Shown here: piece after piece, positions 45,448 to 57,810 of the stretch
How the letters are laid out: the number at the start of each line of letters is the position of its first letter
Position numbering within the stretch: the stretch's first letter is position 1
NCBI GenBank assembly: GCA_027563935.2
Contig: CM050446.2
Span: 121,784,499 to 121,848,498, forward strand
Direction of reading: 5' to 3'
DNA: 64,000 nucleotides
Source: Costus lasius
Lineage: Eukaryota > Streptophyta > Magnoliopsida > Zingiberales > Costaceae
The notes under the pieces: model-generated
What the model was told of the DNA's origin: nothing
What the model saw: the letters and a program-made list of their open reading frames with translations, nothing else
Database searches by the model: none
Translations under genes and position numbers: made by a program

Positions 45448-46693
45448 TCATGGAGGAGTTGGTGAATCTGTGCCATAGTAGAGAGTATATAATCTTCTTC
45501 TTTTCCTTCGTCTCAAAAGTGTGCCCACCAAAGTATGTATCCAGTGAAATAGGTGGATCAATGTTGCAGTGTCCAGTACATGCATACAAAAACAGAAGTT
45601 AGAGTCATGCAGAGAATACTCAATAATTTTTCTGTATTTATCCAAAAGTAATATCATGCATTCTTCCTTTAGATTTACATTAGCAACCGGAAGAAGATTA
45701 GAATTAAAATCAAAGAATTCATACCCTGGATTGATCAAGAAGCTTTCAAACTTCAAATTTGGTTTTTCTCTTACATCAATGTCAATGTGATCAAGAATCT
45801 CATGTGTTATTATCTTTTGGGCACCTGTGGTAGCATTTAAATCAAATAATATTTCATCCACCTCATCATCATTATCCTCTCCACCATTTATAATGCAAAT
45901 CCCTAATGATTTTTCCTGGAGAAAAAGGATTGATGGTTCATATGGAGGTGGTGGTGTAATATGCTCAGGATCCTCTTCTTCTTTTTTCTCAATTTCTTTC
46001 TCTTCAATGGTGGCGGTGTAGTAAGAAAATGAAGGGATGTATTCCATCCTAACACTATCAAATTCATCCCCATCAATTTGGTTATTTCTTACTTGAGGAT
46101 CCATAAATTCTTCATCCTTCTTTTCACAAGACTCCAAAAATTCGAATTTCTCTTCAAACATGTCCCAAGTATTTGTGTTACAAGACACTTCATTATGTGA
46201 GAGAGGACTAGATGGCTGGTAAATTGTTGAGGAAGGTAAATCACAATCATCAAAAATTTTAAAATCATCAAAATTTGAAGATGGAAAATCATAATCAGGA
46301 GTCATGACTAATGATTGATCCAACTCTACAAAATTCTCAGATTTATTCTGGATTTCTTCCACTATATCATTTTTATCAGTGCCAAAAAACATACTATGAA
46401 TTTTCTCATTTTGTTTTTCCATAGCAGCTAGAGTCTTTTCAAGCATGGCTTTTTGCAACTGTATATTTTGTTCCAACTCATTTTGTTTTTCCAAAACAGC
46501 TGTATATTTTTCAAGCAAGACTACAAAGTTGGATTCTTCAGGTTCACTAAAGTCTGATTGTGGAATAGAGGCTGGGTCATTCTAATAAAGATAATCTTCC
46601 TGGTTCTCCCAACTTGGGTTATAGGTACTAGGGCATGAGTTAAGGCATGGAGGAATACCTAATTGACATTCAGTAAAAGTATGCCCATGACAT
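45448..46693 (-). pseudogene. Gag-like fragment of minus-strand B element
   Basis: An open frame of 356 codons (46518-45448) is preceded in the same direction, across a stop, by a zinc-knuckle-like stretch (CHGHTFTEC..., 46690-46650) and 'YNPSWENQEDY', which parallels the Cys/His motif and 'YNPGWRNHPNFSY' in the gag of element A. The remainder is a coiled-coil-like Glu/Lys/Gln segment, an acidic Ser/Asp region with a 'PPPPYEPSI' motif also present in element A's gag ('PPPPYKPSI'), and a tail. The gag N-terminus is missing because the plus-strand B copy inserted at 46693/46694. The fragment ends with a basic segment (LLRRRKRRR). No enzyme domains. Confidence 0.75.
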
Positions 46694-47122
46694 TGATAAG
46701 TGATTTTTACACCATGTTTTTGCCTATGTTTTAGATCATATTTTGAGCTTATTTGCATGATTTTGTGCTACTTTTAGTGTTTTTATCTTACTTTGCACAA
46801 AATCTTCACTTTTCTTGGTTTTTGTGAAAATGTAGGTAAAATGGCCTAAAAATGATGGATTTTGAGGGTTTTGAAGCCAAAGCATGATTCCTGAGGAGAT
46901 CAGAGCTCACACGTCCAATTTGGGGCGAAAACGGTGAAGAACGAGACATTTACGGCCTTGGCCGTAATTGCTGATTCGGCCGTAAAAGCGACGATGAACG
47001 GAGGACGAATAAACAGAAACTTTCACGGGCAAGGCCGTAATTCCATCACGGGCCGTAAAAGTTTCTGTGACCAAAAGCATTATACACCGAAATAATCATG
47101 GTCGAAGCCATAAACTCATCAC
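46694..47122 (+). mobile_element. 5' LTR of plus-strand B element, first part
   Basis: Starts TGATAAGTGATTTTTACACC, aligned base for base with the start of the minus-strand copy. It is interrupted at 47122 by element A and resumes at 62602. Upstream is gag sequence of the minus-strand copy, so the plus-strand copy inserted into it. The candidate target copy is GACAT (46689-46693), whose partner lies outside the window. The module array at 46949-47070 (TTACGGCCTTGGCCGTAATT, CACGGGCAAGGCCGTAA) is the part hit by element A. Confidence 0.85.
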
Positions 47123-49119
47123 TGTTGACACAGATTTGTATAGAGTTTCATGTGTCAATTTACTTATGGAATCATGCTTATTTCATGGCTTTAAGCCTTG
47201 CAATTGCCTATATTTGGATACATTTATGGAATCTACACCCGTTTCGGTATTTTCACGTTTTCAGGTCAAATTGGCCACATAGATTGTAAATTCTGACACT
47301 TTGGTGATAGAAGAGCTCATCCTAACTCAAGATGATCCTAACCAGGAGTTTTCAGATTCATTGAAGCCTTTGTTGTAAATCTAGACCGGGTCCCGATCAG
47401 AATCATGACCGTGATCGTCGCTAAGCCTGAAGCTGAAATCGATAAATCACGATCGGGTCACGACCAAATTCTCGCCCGAGATCGCGGACCCGCCTGTTAC
47501 GAAATTACCGTTTTCTCCCACGTTTCTTTGATCTGATCTAAGGGGAGGCTGAAGGGCACCTAGGACCTTTCTCCCCCATTGACAAAGGAGGCGTGGAGCA
47601 GCTTTTAGGGGAGGTTTCCCTCACGAAATCATCATTTTGTGAGGTATGGGCGGCTGAACCTTTGCAGGAAATGAAGGCTGGCAGAAGACTTTCGGCTGAA
47701 GCTCTGCAGCGGCTGTAGCAACTTTTGCAGGACATGGGGAAGAAGAGAAAGTCAACCAGGATGAGAGGAGGAGAAGGATAAAAGGTTTCCTCGGTTCCAA
47801 AGAAAAAGGGGGGGGGGGATTCGCACGAAGGAACAGGAGGAGTAGAAGAGAAGTGTCGCTGCCAAGGAGAAGAGAGCCACGCATCCATATTTCTTGAAGA
47901 TCTTCCCCTGTCTGAGCATCTCAGAGCCAAGCTGTAACAAAGACTTAGATCCGCACTTGATTTTCTACCCTATTGTGTAAACGCTTGCAAGATACCTCAT
48001 GATCTTACGCTTTTATTGCAACTCCTGCGCAAACTTATTGTTACGTGTAATGTTCATGTTTGAGAATATTGTTTATGTTGATACCATGAACATGCTAAGC
48101 TAAGCTCCTAATCAGGATGTGGGAGTAGCCATTTTGATGCATTACTAGCTTGGTAGTCTAGATTTGAATGTTATAATCCAACTCGATCCTATGTGCGCGC
48201 CTTGCTTGCACATCCCATCTTGGGTGCGCTTGAGCCTCTGCCTCTTGATCTGAGGTTTGTAAATCAGATAATCACAGGGAAACTCGCTGATTGTCTGTAC
48301 TCAACCAAGGGGTAGTTAGGGTTTTAGACGTGTCGGGGAGACCACAAGTCCGACTGCGCATCCGAAGCATTCGATTGAGGGTTTTATCAAATTTGTTTGA
48401 TCGCTTTGCCTACGTCTCCTGAAAGGGAGCGTTTGAGTCTGTATTTCCTCGTGTGGGATTTGTAAGGCAGGAATTCTTGGAGGGAATCCACTTGACGAAC
48501 TGCACTCTCCTTGCGTTAGCTCCTAGATCTTAAACGCATCTGGCAAACTTCTTGCGCACCGGTACGTTAGATTACAAGAACACAATGCCTGCGTAGCCCG
48601 AAAGGGCACGCTTGAGCCAGAAGTTACGCGGGAGAGGTTTGTAAGCCAGGAATTCTCATGGAGGACCTCTTTTGTCATCCTGTGCCTATCTTGGAAGTGC
48701 TAGGAGCTTAGGCGTATTGGGGAGAAGCATTTTCGACCAAGCGCCAGAACCTAATAGATTTGACCTATAGCAACTGGCTGTAGGAGGGAGCAACTACCTA
48801 AGTGAGAAGGAAGCTGAGTCCCTTGAACTAGAAAGGATAAAGGCATTAGAGTCTGGACTATTAAGCTGTAAGAAGTCAAGGCGGTGAACCCACATCGTGA
48901 TGTTTTATACTATTAAGACTCTCTCGTGCAAATTCCTCTATTTACATTTTCGTGTATTTAATTAGTTAACATTTAGACTTCGTTAATTTTGCATCGTCTA
49001 GCTAGCAAATTCAAGATCTGTCGGTATTTGTCCATCAGTCCCTGTGGGATCGATATTTTATTACTTCGATAGACCCGTGCACTTGCGGGTAACGCCTGCC
49101 TATATCGGTGGGGCTATCA
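47123..49119 (+). repeat. 5' LTR of element A
   Basis: 1997 bp, TGTTGACA...CTATCA, near-identical by eye to 60610-62601. It contains a module array of GACCGGGTC/CACGACC/TCGGGTCACG words (47383-47495), a poly-G run (47809-47818, only seven G in the other LTR) and GGATAAAAGG (47777-47786) as a possible TATA element. A 130-codon antisense frame (47930-47538) is also open in the other LTR (61423-61025), but I regard it as chance. Confidence 0.95.
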
Positions 49120-49125
49120 AGTTTT

Positions 49126-49143
49126 TGGCGCCGTTGTCGGGGG
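49126..49143 (+). other. Primer-binding site of element A (tRNA-Asp type)
   Basis: TGGCGCCGTTGTCGGGGG, six bases after the LTR, is complementary to the 3' end of plant tRNA-Asp (GTC) apart from one or two positions. Athila and related elements use this primer. Confidence 0.85.
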
Positions 49144-49277
49144 ACTGATTTTGGCAATATTGACTAAATTAAGAAATTATTAGACTAGACATTTTTAGTT
49201 TGTTAATATACTTTCTTTTATTTCATTTTACACCTTTCTTGACTTAGCGAAACATCTATTTGTTAGAGTTTTAGTTT

Positions 49278-51227
49278 ATGTGTACAACTCCACGACCGGA
49301 ACCTGCAGCACCATTTGATTCGGAAATCGAAAGAACGTTCCGGCGTTGCAGAAATATTCAGAAATATCAACCCAAGAAGTGTTCGCAAACAACAATCATG
49401 GGCGGTAACAAATCACTTCGTGACTTCGCTGCACCAAATATTCAAGGACTGCATTCTAGCATTGCACGTCCGCCAATAGAGGCAAATAATTTTGAGATAA
49501 AACCGTCACTCTTATCAATGTTACAGCAAAACTAATTCGGTGGATCACCAACTGAGGATCCGAACATGCATCTATCTGTTTTTCTTGAATACTGTGACAC
49601 TCTTAAAATGAATGGTGTAACCACTGACGCTCTGCGGCTACGACTTTTTCCTTTTTCACTTTGAGACAGGGCACGGGCTTGGTTACATTCATTACCATCG
49701 GGATCCATTATCACATGGGATTAACTCTCACATGCTTTTCTTGCAAAATACTTTCCTCCGAGCAAAACCGCGCAACTGAGAAACCAGATTACCAATTTCT
49801 CTCAAAAAGAAGGCGAATCATTATATGAGGCATGGGATCGCTTCAAGGAATTGCAGCGAATGTGTCCTCACCACAGCATCGAGAAATGAGTACTGATACA
49901 TACATTTTATAATGGCTTGCTTTATAACACTCGTCTTACTGTTGATGCAGCCGCTGGAGGAGCTTTGATGAACAAAGCTGTCGATGAAGCCTATAATTTG
50001 ATAGATGAAATGGCGCTCAACCACTACCAATGGTCAGGCGAAAGAGGTACTTCATCTTGACAAACCGGTAAGTATGAACTTGACGCCCTTACTTCTCTAG
50101 CTGCAAAAGTAGACTCCTTATCTCACAAGCTAGATTCTATGAATATGCATCCTACTGTGTCTAACCTTGCCATGTGTGAAGTTTGTGGGATAGAAGGTCA
50201 TCTTCCTGAAACTTGCCAGTTAAGAATTTTGACATCTCAAGATCCTCCACCCGCTCTAGTGAATGCTGTAGGAGACTTTAATGCAAGGGTCCCAAACAAC
50301 CCCTATTCAAATACCTACAATCCCGGATGGAGGAATCATCCTAATTTTTCCTATAGGAACAACAATGCGACCCAACCATCAAACTATAGGCAACCTCCTG
50401 GTTTTCACCCACCCAACACCGGGTTTCAGCCCAAACAATTTGAGCAGTCGTCACATTCAGGTACCAACACAACACCACAGGAGCAAACCTTCGAATCGCG
50501 ATTCGATAGCTTTGTATCAACGCAAACGAAAGCCATAGATAATATTCTGGAAGCAATCAAAGACTTAACTACTCACCAGAAGATGTTAGAGAACCAAATA
50601 GCCCAACAGGCTAGTACATCAACTAGACCGCCGGGCAGATTGCCTAGACAGCCTGAAACAAATCCTAGGGAACATTGCAATGCCATTACCACGCGTAGTG
50701 GCAAGCAACTCGAGGAACCGGAAGTACCTAAAGATGACCGTTGTGAGGATGAAGCTAAGACTCCTGAAACTGAGGAACCTGCTGCCATTGAACAAGGACC
50801 ACAATTGAAAGAGACTGAACCTGTCTATGTTCCACCACCACCCTACAAACCGTCCATTCCATTTCCCCAGAGGTTGGCAAAAGAAAAACTCGATCATCAA
50901 TTCGGTAAATTCTTGGAAGTTTTAAAGAAACTGTATATCAACATACCATTTACCGATGCTTTATCACAAATGCCATCTTATGCTAAGTTTTTAAAGGAGA
51001 TCTTATCTAATAAAAGGAAAATGGAAGAACACGGCACGGTGGCATTAACCGAGGAATGCAGCACAATTATTCAAAATAAGCTGCCGCCAAAGCTGAAGGA
51101 CCCTGGCAGCTTTACTATTAAATGTCTGATCGGAGACACACCTTTCGACCGAGCTATATGCGATCTTGGTGCCAGCGTGAGCCTAATGCCACTCTCTCTT
51201 TGCAGGAAACTGGATATGGAGATTTGA
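49278..51227 (+). pseudogene. Gag and start of protease of element A, with five in-frame stops
   Basis: One uninterrupted frame apart from stop codons at 49533, 49662, about 49719, 49888 and 50058, after which it is open to 51227. In order: a disordered N-terminus, the retrotransposon gag core ('RARAWLHSLP', 'AKYFPPSKTAQLRNQI'), a Cys/His motif 'CEVCGIEGHLPETC' (50175-50216), a Gln/Pro/Asn-rich segment, 'PPPPYKPSIPFPQR', and the protease active-site block 'CDLGASVSLMP' (about 51159-51191). The frame then stops at 51225-51227, and the protease continues in another frame, indicating a one-base indel near 51209. The stops lie at codons where single transitions (C to T or G to A) would mostly account for them, as expected from deamination of methylated cytosine. 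Confidence 0.9.
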
Positions 51228-54200
51228 AGCCGACAAATATTTCTTTGCAATTGGCCGACCGTTCTGTACGACATCCGGTAGGAATTTTAGAGGACGTGCC
51301 AATAAAGGTCAGTAAATTTTATATTCTAGCTGATTTCATTGTGCTTGAGATGGAAGAAGACTCCAAGCTTCCTATTATATTGGGCAGACCATTTTTGGCA
51401 ACTGCCGGAGCAGCAATCGATGTTAAAAATGGGAAGTTGACACTACGGATAGGTGAAGAAACAGTAGAGTTTGATATAACTGAAAGCCTAAAGAAACTTC
51501 TTTTTGCAGATTCTTGCTTTAGCATCGGAGTCATGGACCAAGAGCTTTGTTCGCCCCATGTTCATCAAAAAGACATTGACCCACTCGAGGCATGTCTGGT
51601 GAACGAGTATGACGACGAAGGAAAGGAGGAAGCGCAGGCTTATGCCAGTATTCTTGACACAACCACCGAAATTGAGATGGGCACAGAAGAACTCGAGGAG
51701 TTACTAGAGCCTAAATCCGAGGTTCACGAACCACTTAACCTAGAACTCAAATCCTTACCGAGCAACCTCAGGTATGAATTTTTGGGTGAAAAATCTACTT
51801 ATCTTGTTATAGTAGCTGCCCATCTGGACTCAGAACAGACAACCCTTCTTCTTGAAAAGCTTCGGAAATACAAAAAGGTAATCGATTATACTTTAGATGA
51901 TATAAAAGGTATTAACCCTTCTTTATGCATGCATAGGATACACCTCGAGGAGGACAGTAAATCATCTATCGAATACCAGAGGCATTTGAACCCGAACTTA
52001 AAGGAGGTAGTTAAAAAAGAAATTCTGAAACTATTGGATGCTAGGGTCATATACCCTATTTCAGATAGCCAATGGGTAAGCCCGGTACACGTGGTACCAA
52101 AGAAAGGAGGAGTAACGGTAGTAAGGAATGAAGATGATGAATTGATCCCGCAAAGAACCATCACCGGGTGGCGCATGTGTATCGATTATCGGAAACTGAA
52201 TAAGGCCACCCGCAAAGATCATTTTCCTCTCCCTTTTATTGATCAAATGCTTGAAAGATTAGCTACTAATTCTTATTTTTGTTTCTTGGATGGGTACTCA
52301 GGATTTTTCCAAATACCGATACATCCAGACGACCAAGAGAAAACCACATTTACATGTCCTTTCGGCATTTTCGCTTATCGACGTATGCCATTCAGCTTGT
52401 GTAATGCACCAGCTACATTCCAGTGGTGCATGACGACAATCTTCTCAAATTTCATTGAAGACATCATGGACGTCCTTATGGATGACTTTTTGGTATACGG
52501 GTCTAGTTTTGATTCTTGTTTATCTAATCTGACCCGTGTTTTGCAACGTTGTGAAGAGACGAACTTGGTGTTAAATTGGGAGAAATGCCATTTTATGGTA
52601 AAAGAAGGGATTGTGCTTGGTCATTTGATATCGGAGTGTGGTATCGATGTCGATAAAGCAAAAATCAGTGTAATAGAGAGAATGCCGCCTCCGAACTCCA
52701 TCAGAGGAATCAGAAGTTTCTTGGGCCATGTAGGCTTTTATAGACGTTTTATTGAAACTTTTTCCAAAATTTCTAGACCTTTAACATCTTTGCTTGCTAA
52801 AGATGCTTCATTTGTTTTCGACCAGGACTGCATGGATGTGTTTCAATAATTGAAAAAGGCATTGATTTCCACCTCGATAATACAACCTCCGGATTGATTG
52901 CTGCCTTTCGAAATCATGTGCGATGCGAGCGATTATGCGGTAGGAGCCATGCTAGGACAGCGGAAGGAGCCATGCTAGGACAGCGGAAGGATAACAGAAC
53001 TCATGCCATTTACTATGCTAGCCGAACGCTTGATGGAGCACAGAGCAACTACGCCACAACGGAAAAAGAACTCTTGGCTGTAGTTTTTGCGTTTGACAAG
53101 TTTCGATCATACTTAATTAACTCGCGTGTTATTGTTTATATAGATCATGCGGCAATTAGGTATCTCATGACAAAGAAGGATGCAAAACCGCGCCTAATCA
53201 GATGGATACTATTATTGCAAGAATTCGATATTCAGATCAAAGATAAGAAGGGAACTGAAAATCTAGTAGCGGATCATCTGTCGCGCTTGACAACCACTCC
53301 TGAGAGCGACTCTGAAGAGGAGATAGATGACACGTTCTTAGACGAGAACCTAGTAGCTGCTACTACAACAAGAACACCCTGGTATGCTGATCTGGTAAAT
53401 TTCTTGGCGGCCGGTATTATGCCTCCGAATTTAACGTACCAGCAGCGAAAGCGATTTTTGTCAAACGCAAAGTACTACTATTGGGACGATCCACTTTTGT
53501 TCAAGCGCTGTGCCGATTGTATTATTCGAAGTTGCTTGCATGAGGAAGAAATCTCAGATGTCCTGTTCCAGTGTCATTCATCTTCCTATGGAGGACATTG
53601 CAGCAGCAAGAAAACAGCATTTAAGGTTCTCCAATGTGGATTCTTTTGGCCAACCCAGTTTAAAGATGCGAGGTACTACGTACTATCCTGTGATCGCTGC
53701 CAGAGGACAGGAGGAATATCGCAAAGAAATGAGATGCCCCTTAATACCATTCTTGAGATCGAGATCTTTGACGTATGGGGTATCGACTTTATGGGACCGT
53801 TTCCACCCTCCTGTGGTAACCGATTCATCTTAGTTGGAGTTGATTATGTTTCCAAATGGATCGAGGCCCTAGCTGCCCCGACGAATGATTCTAAGGTAGT
53901 TCACAGATTCTTCAAGAAGTTAATATTTTCGCGATTTGGAATGCCTCGCGTGGTAATCAGTGATGGAGGATCTCATTTTATTGAACGGAGGTTTGAATTA
54001 CTTCTCAAAAAATATGGAATAATGCACAAGATAGCCACCGCTTACCATCATCAAACTAGCGGACAAGTTGAAATATCAAACCGGGAGATAAAGAACATTC
54101 TTGAAAAAACCGTATCACACACACGAACAGATTGGTCGCTCAAACTTGACGATGCTTTATGGCATACCATACAACATTCAAAACTCCTATAGGTATGTCC

Positions 54201-54671
54201 CCATTCCAGTTGATATACGGTAAATCATGCCACTTACCTGTTGAGATTGAGCACAAAGCCTATTGGGCGATTCAACGACTGAATTTTGATGGGAATCAGG
54301 CTAGGAGAGTCAGAAAACTTCAACTTAATGAGCTCGACGAATTTAGGCAAGAAGCCTATGAGAATGCCATGATTTATAAAGAACGCACCAAAAGGTAGCA
54401 CGATTGAAGAATTATGAAGAGAGAGTTTCGTGAAGGTGAATTGGTACTATTGTTTAACTCCAGGATCAAACTTTTTCCTGGCAAGCTTCGAACCAAATGG
54501 ACAGGACCGTATGTAGTACAGAAGGTCTACCCTCACGGTGCTGTAGACATTTACCAAGAGTCAACCGGTACATTCAAGGTTAACGGGCAAAGACCTAAAC
54601 ACTATATCTCACATGAACCGATGCCGAGAGGGACTGTTCTAGTCCTCGTGGATGCTCCTTCACCGGAATAA
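51210..54671 (+). pseudogene. Pol (protease end, reverse transcriptase, RNase H, integrase) of element A, broken
   Basis: Frame 51122-52849 covers the protease remainder ('LGRPFLATAGAAIDVKNGK'), then reverse transcriptase with 'CFLDGYSGF' (52280-52306) and 'LMDDFLVYG' (about 52475-52500). A stop (TAA 52847) is followed by RNase H, whose frame is shifted by a perfect 23-bp tandem duplication (52942-52964 / 52965-52987). The frame to 54192 has RNase H '[17 protein letters not shown]' and 'VADHLSRL', and integrase with the Cys pair 'CDRCQR', 'GIDFMGPF' (first Asp), 'ISDGGSHF' (second Asp) and 'GQVEISNRE' (Glu). A further frameshift near 54162 and stops at 54396 and about 54405 precede the GPY-type end ('KWTGPYVVQKVYP'). 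All catalytic residues are still visible although the frame is broken. Confidence 0.93.
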
Positions 54672-55747
54672 CACCAATGATGGTCAAGCTGATGGACCAT
54701 TAAACCAGCGCTTCTTGGGAGGCAACCCAAGCTTCTTACCTTAGCTAAATTCGTTTTCAGCATTTTTCTTTCATATTTGCATGTTTTGTGTTAGTTCAAT
54801 TTAGCTTGCACATTTTGACGGGATCCTAGCTTCCTCTACTATAAGTTTGGATTTCATTTCCTAGTTTGCTCTAATGCATGGTTTTGATATCTTATATTGG
54901 TGGTAATCTTGCAGGAAATACACATCAAACTCCAAAATACCGGCGCAGGATACCGATATTGAAGTAAGGTGTGAAGATCCTCGATGATAAGCACTCACAC
55001 GAGAAGGATGCAAGCTAAACTCGCGCCAATCAATTTTAATCCTTGGAATATTGAAAGCCTATACGCAGTCATGGGTTGATCTCATTTATCTTTGGCACTA
55101 GCGGTCGATTTTTATAAAAATTGAAAATGATATTTGGGCCTTATTATGCCCTTTCCTTACTTGCATTAGTTGTTGTGTTCCTCTCTATTTTGCTATGAAT
55201 GCTGATGTTTTTACTTGATTTGGAATGACACAGAGATATCGCAAACTGATGCAGTGAGGGGAGACGTTTTCTATCAGTTTCTCCAAAATCACTGGCGGGT
55301 CCTGACCAAAATCTCGACTGTGATTCTCACTCAACTCAAACATCAGAAAATTCACCGAGAACATTATGACAATAAAGACATTAGAGGCACGGCCGTGAAA
55401 TTCGCGCACAATCGAACAGAGGACAATCAAGGGTGGGTCACGACAAAAATCACGGGCAGGATCTTTAAAAAGACAGAATGCTTACAAATTTGACGAGGAC
55501 ATCACGGCTGCCCCGTGGATGAAATTACCACCATGAAGACAGGAATTTAGAGATCGCGGCAAAATCACGACCGGACCCTGACAGGAATCTCGAGTGAGAT
55601 AACCAAACTTAACGCCTTAACGGGTCCGCCTGGCCAGCCCGACCGTTTAGCAACCCGTTAAGGGTTTTTACTTAAGCTGCTCGATCGGGATTTCCAACTA
55701 GGATTCCTGATTTTCCCCCTTTTTCGTACCACTCACACGGCGACCAC
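54672..55747 (+). other. Post-pol untranslated region of element A
   Basis: Begins with a GGGAGGCAACCCAAG landmark (54718-54732) shared with the B family. From 55280 to 55620 it has many CACGGCC/CACGACC/CGGGTC words (e.g. GGCACGGCCGTGAAATT at 55386), resembling the module arrays of the LTRs. No protein supported. Confidence 0.6.
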
Positions 55748-55752
55748 AGTAC

Positions 55753-57635
55753 TGTTGGGAAACCCCGGGGACATTTTACAATTTTTCAGAGACACATACA
55801 TACATTGCACAGCGGAAGAATGTCCCCGAAACAGGCCGGTCCCAAAAACCAGTGAAGATCGCATGCAAGGGGGTCGATACGATGAGTTAGAAAATACCTC
55901 AGAGCAAGATGAGGTCGATGTCGTGATAAGCGCCCAAGCGTGCGCCCTATGCAGTCTCACACACACGGATGCCTTGAGTCATCTTCTTCCACACCCGGTG
56001 CTAGCCTCGGGAAGAAGATCCAAGCCTTAGGGAGATGCTCCAACCACCTTGCGCCACCAAGAGAGAAAGATGCGCCAAGTGGTAAGGAAGGAGAAGCTTG
56101 CGGCCACTTGATGGAAGAGGAAGAGATTGCGCCCTTGCTCCTTGCTCTCGCCCTTTCTTATGTTCACGCCTCCAAGGATGAATCATCATAAGAGAGGGCG
56201 GCTAGGGTCACATATATAGGGCAAGAGGCGATTAGGGCAATGGCTAGGATCATGACAAGTGTAGGGCTAGGATGAGGAGGTTTGATGTAAGGAAAGTCTC
56301 CAAGACTTTACCATAAACTTCATTCAACCTTTCCAAAATTGCCCAAGTACCATATTAGCCCAAGACATGCCTTAAAGGCATTCATACCATCAAGGGAGAA
56401 GGGCTAGGCGCAAATTGCTTCCTTAATGAAGCAATTTTGCCACCCTAACCCCATTATGCCCCTTAGGCGCCAATGGGGTTGGGTTTTTCCCCATTATACC
56501 CTTTTAGCCTCTCTTCTCTTCATGAGAGCTTGTTATTGGGCTTCATTGGATAATGAGCTAGCCCAAACTTCATCCTATGGGTTGATTAAGCATTTGGATC
56601 CAATCCAATGCAACCCTAATCCAAGTGTGACCTACCATGGTCAAATACGGGTCAACCTGTCATAAATAAAGTTTGGCTCCAATAACATTCTTCCATCTCA
56701 TCAGGCCCATTGGCGCTGATGAAATCTCCCACTTAGATCCGAGTTATCCAATAACTCGATCATAAGGCTTCCCGATCAATACGAGAACTCAAGTATCAAG
56801 GTGTGCGACCCTGTAGGTTCTTCTGACGCTGGCAGTGCTGACCAAAGGTCATCACAAGCAGTGAGTGGCACCTAGCAGTGCATCGCTGCTACCCAGGTCA
56901 TTGGAATGGATATCGATATCGACATCCCCATCATCGCAACTAGGTACAGATGCATTACAGTCTCTTTGCTGGACTGATATCCGATTGGACAAGTGTGTCA
57001 CCACTTGTTTTCACCCAATCACATGGCTATGACTAAAACAGGTTTTTACCTGGGTATGGCCATACACTTTCAGTCATAGAACCATAAAGGAGCTCCATGG
57101 ATATCATGCTTCCTTAGGGAAGGGGCAAATCCTATGTCTGTCCATTGATCTTCTCATATGGGTCGTGACATGCTCAATAACAACCGTTATGACCTCCCAG
57201 CTACGGCAAGGTGTTGGGTTGTATCAAAGCAAGTCCCTAACCATATAGAATGATCAATGACCTCAAGTCAAGGGATCAATGCATCTCCTATCACTTATGA
57301 GGATAACTCATGACACTAAGTCATAGCCTCATAGCGGGTCTATCCAGTATATCCCCAATGATATACCCATGTGTCTGCGTTAGCACCACGTGCCTAACCA
57401 GCCCACATACCAGTCTCACAAGTACCATAGCTGTCCCATATCCACTAAGGTACATCGACTGGGGATTATAATTCGAGCACAGATCCAATCTGTCTCCAGG
57501 GACATTATCATGTAAGTACACAATCGCAGGTGTAGTCAAACAATGATAATGACAATGCCAGAATGATATATAAATATCAGTGTTAAGTAGTACATAAGTT
57601 GACCAAAACTAGGTCCTAGGGCATATACACCAACA
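55753..57635 (-). mobile_element. Solo LTR (probably Ty1-copia) with perfect 5-bp target duplication
   Basis: 1883 bp. On the minus strand it reads TGTTGGTGTATATGCCCTAG at the start and ...TTTCCCAACA at the end, a TGTTGG/CCAACA inverted terminus. The flanking 5-mers are identical: AGTAC at 55748-55752 and 57636-57640. No primer site, polypurine tract or coding region adjoins it, so a full element inserted here and recombined out. A TATA-like CCTATATATG occurs on the minus strand near 56211. The TGTTGG...CCCTAG start resembles Tork/Angela-type copia LTRs. The superfamily is inferred from that alone. Confidence 0.9.
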
Positions 57636-57810
57636 AGTACCTACTGCCGCCGCCGTTCGCCTCATCGCCGACCACCAACCCTCCAGCGACTGCTCCGATC
57701 ATCTCCGGCGAGCTGTCATTCCAAGATTTCGCTCCTTATTTCACCACAAGGTCTCCAGCAATCAGTTGCCGATTCTTCAGTGTCCGCCTCTGTTCGCTGC
57801 TCGAGAAGCC

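Noticed and set aside
45569..46021. Plus-strand frames opposite the B gag fragment
   Set aside because: Shadows of the minus-strand gag-like frame.
47538..47930. 130-codon antisense frame in the 5' LTR of element A, also open at 61025-61423
   Set aside because: Conserved only because the LTRs are copies of each other; no family resemblance, and low-complexity Ser/Pro/Phe composition.
52894..54192. Independent gene starting at 52894
   Set aside because: It is the continuation of element A's pol after the 23-bp duplication shifts the frame.
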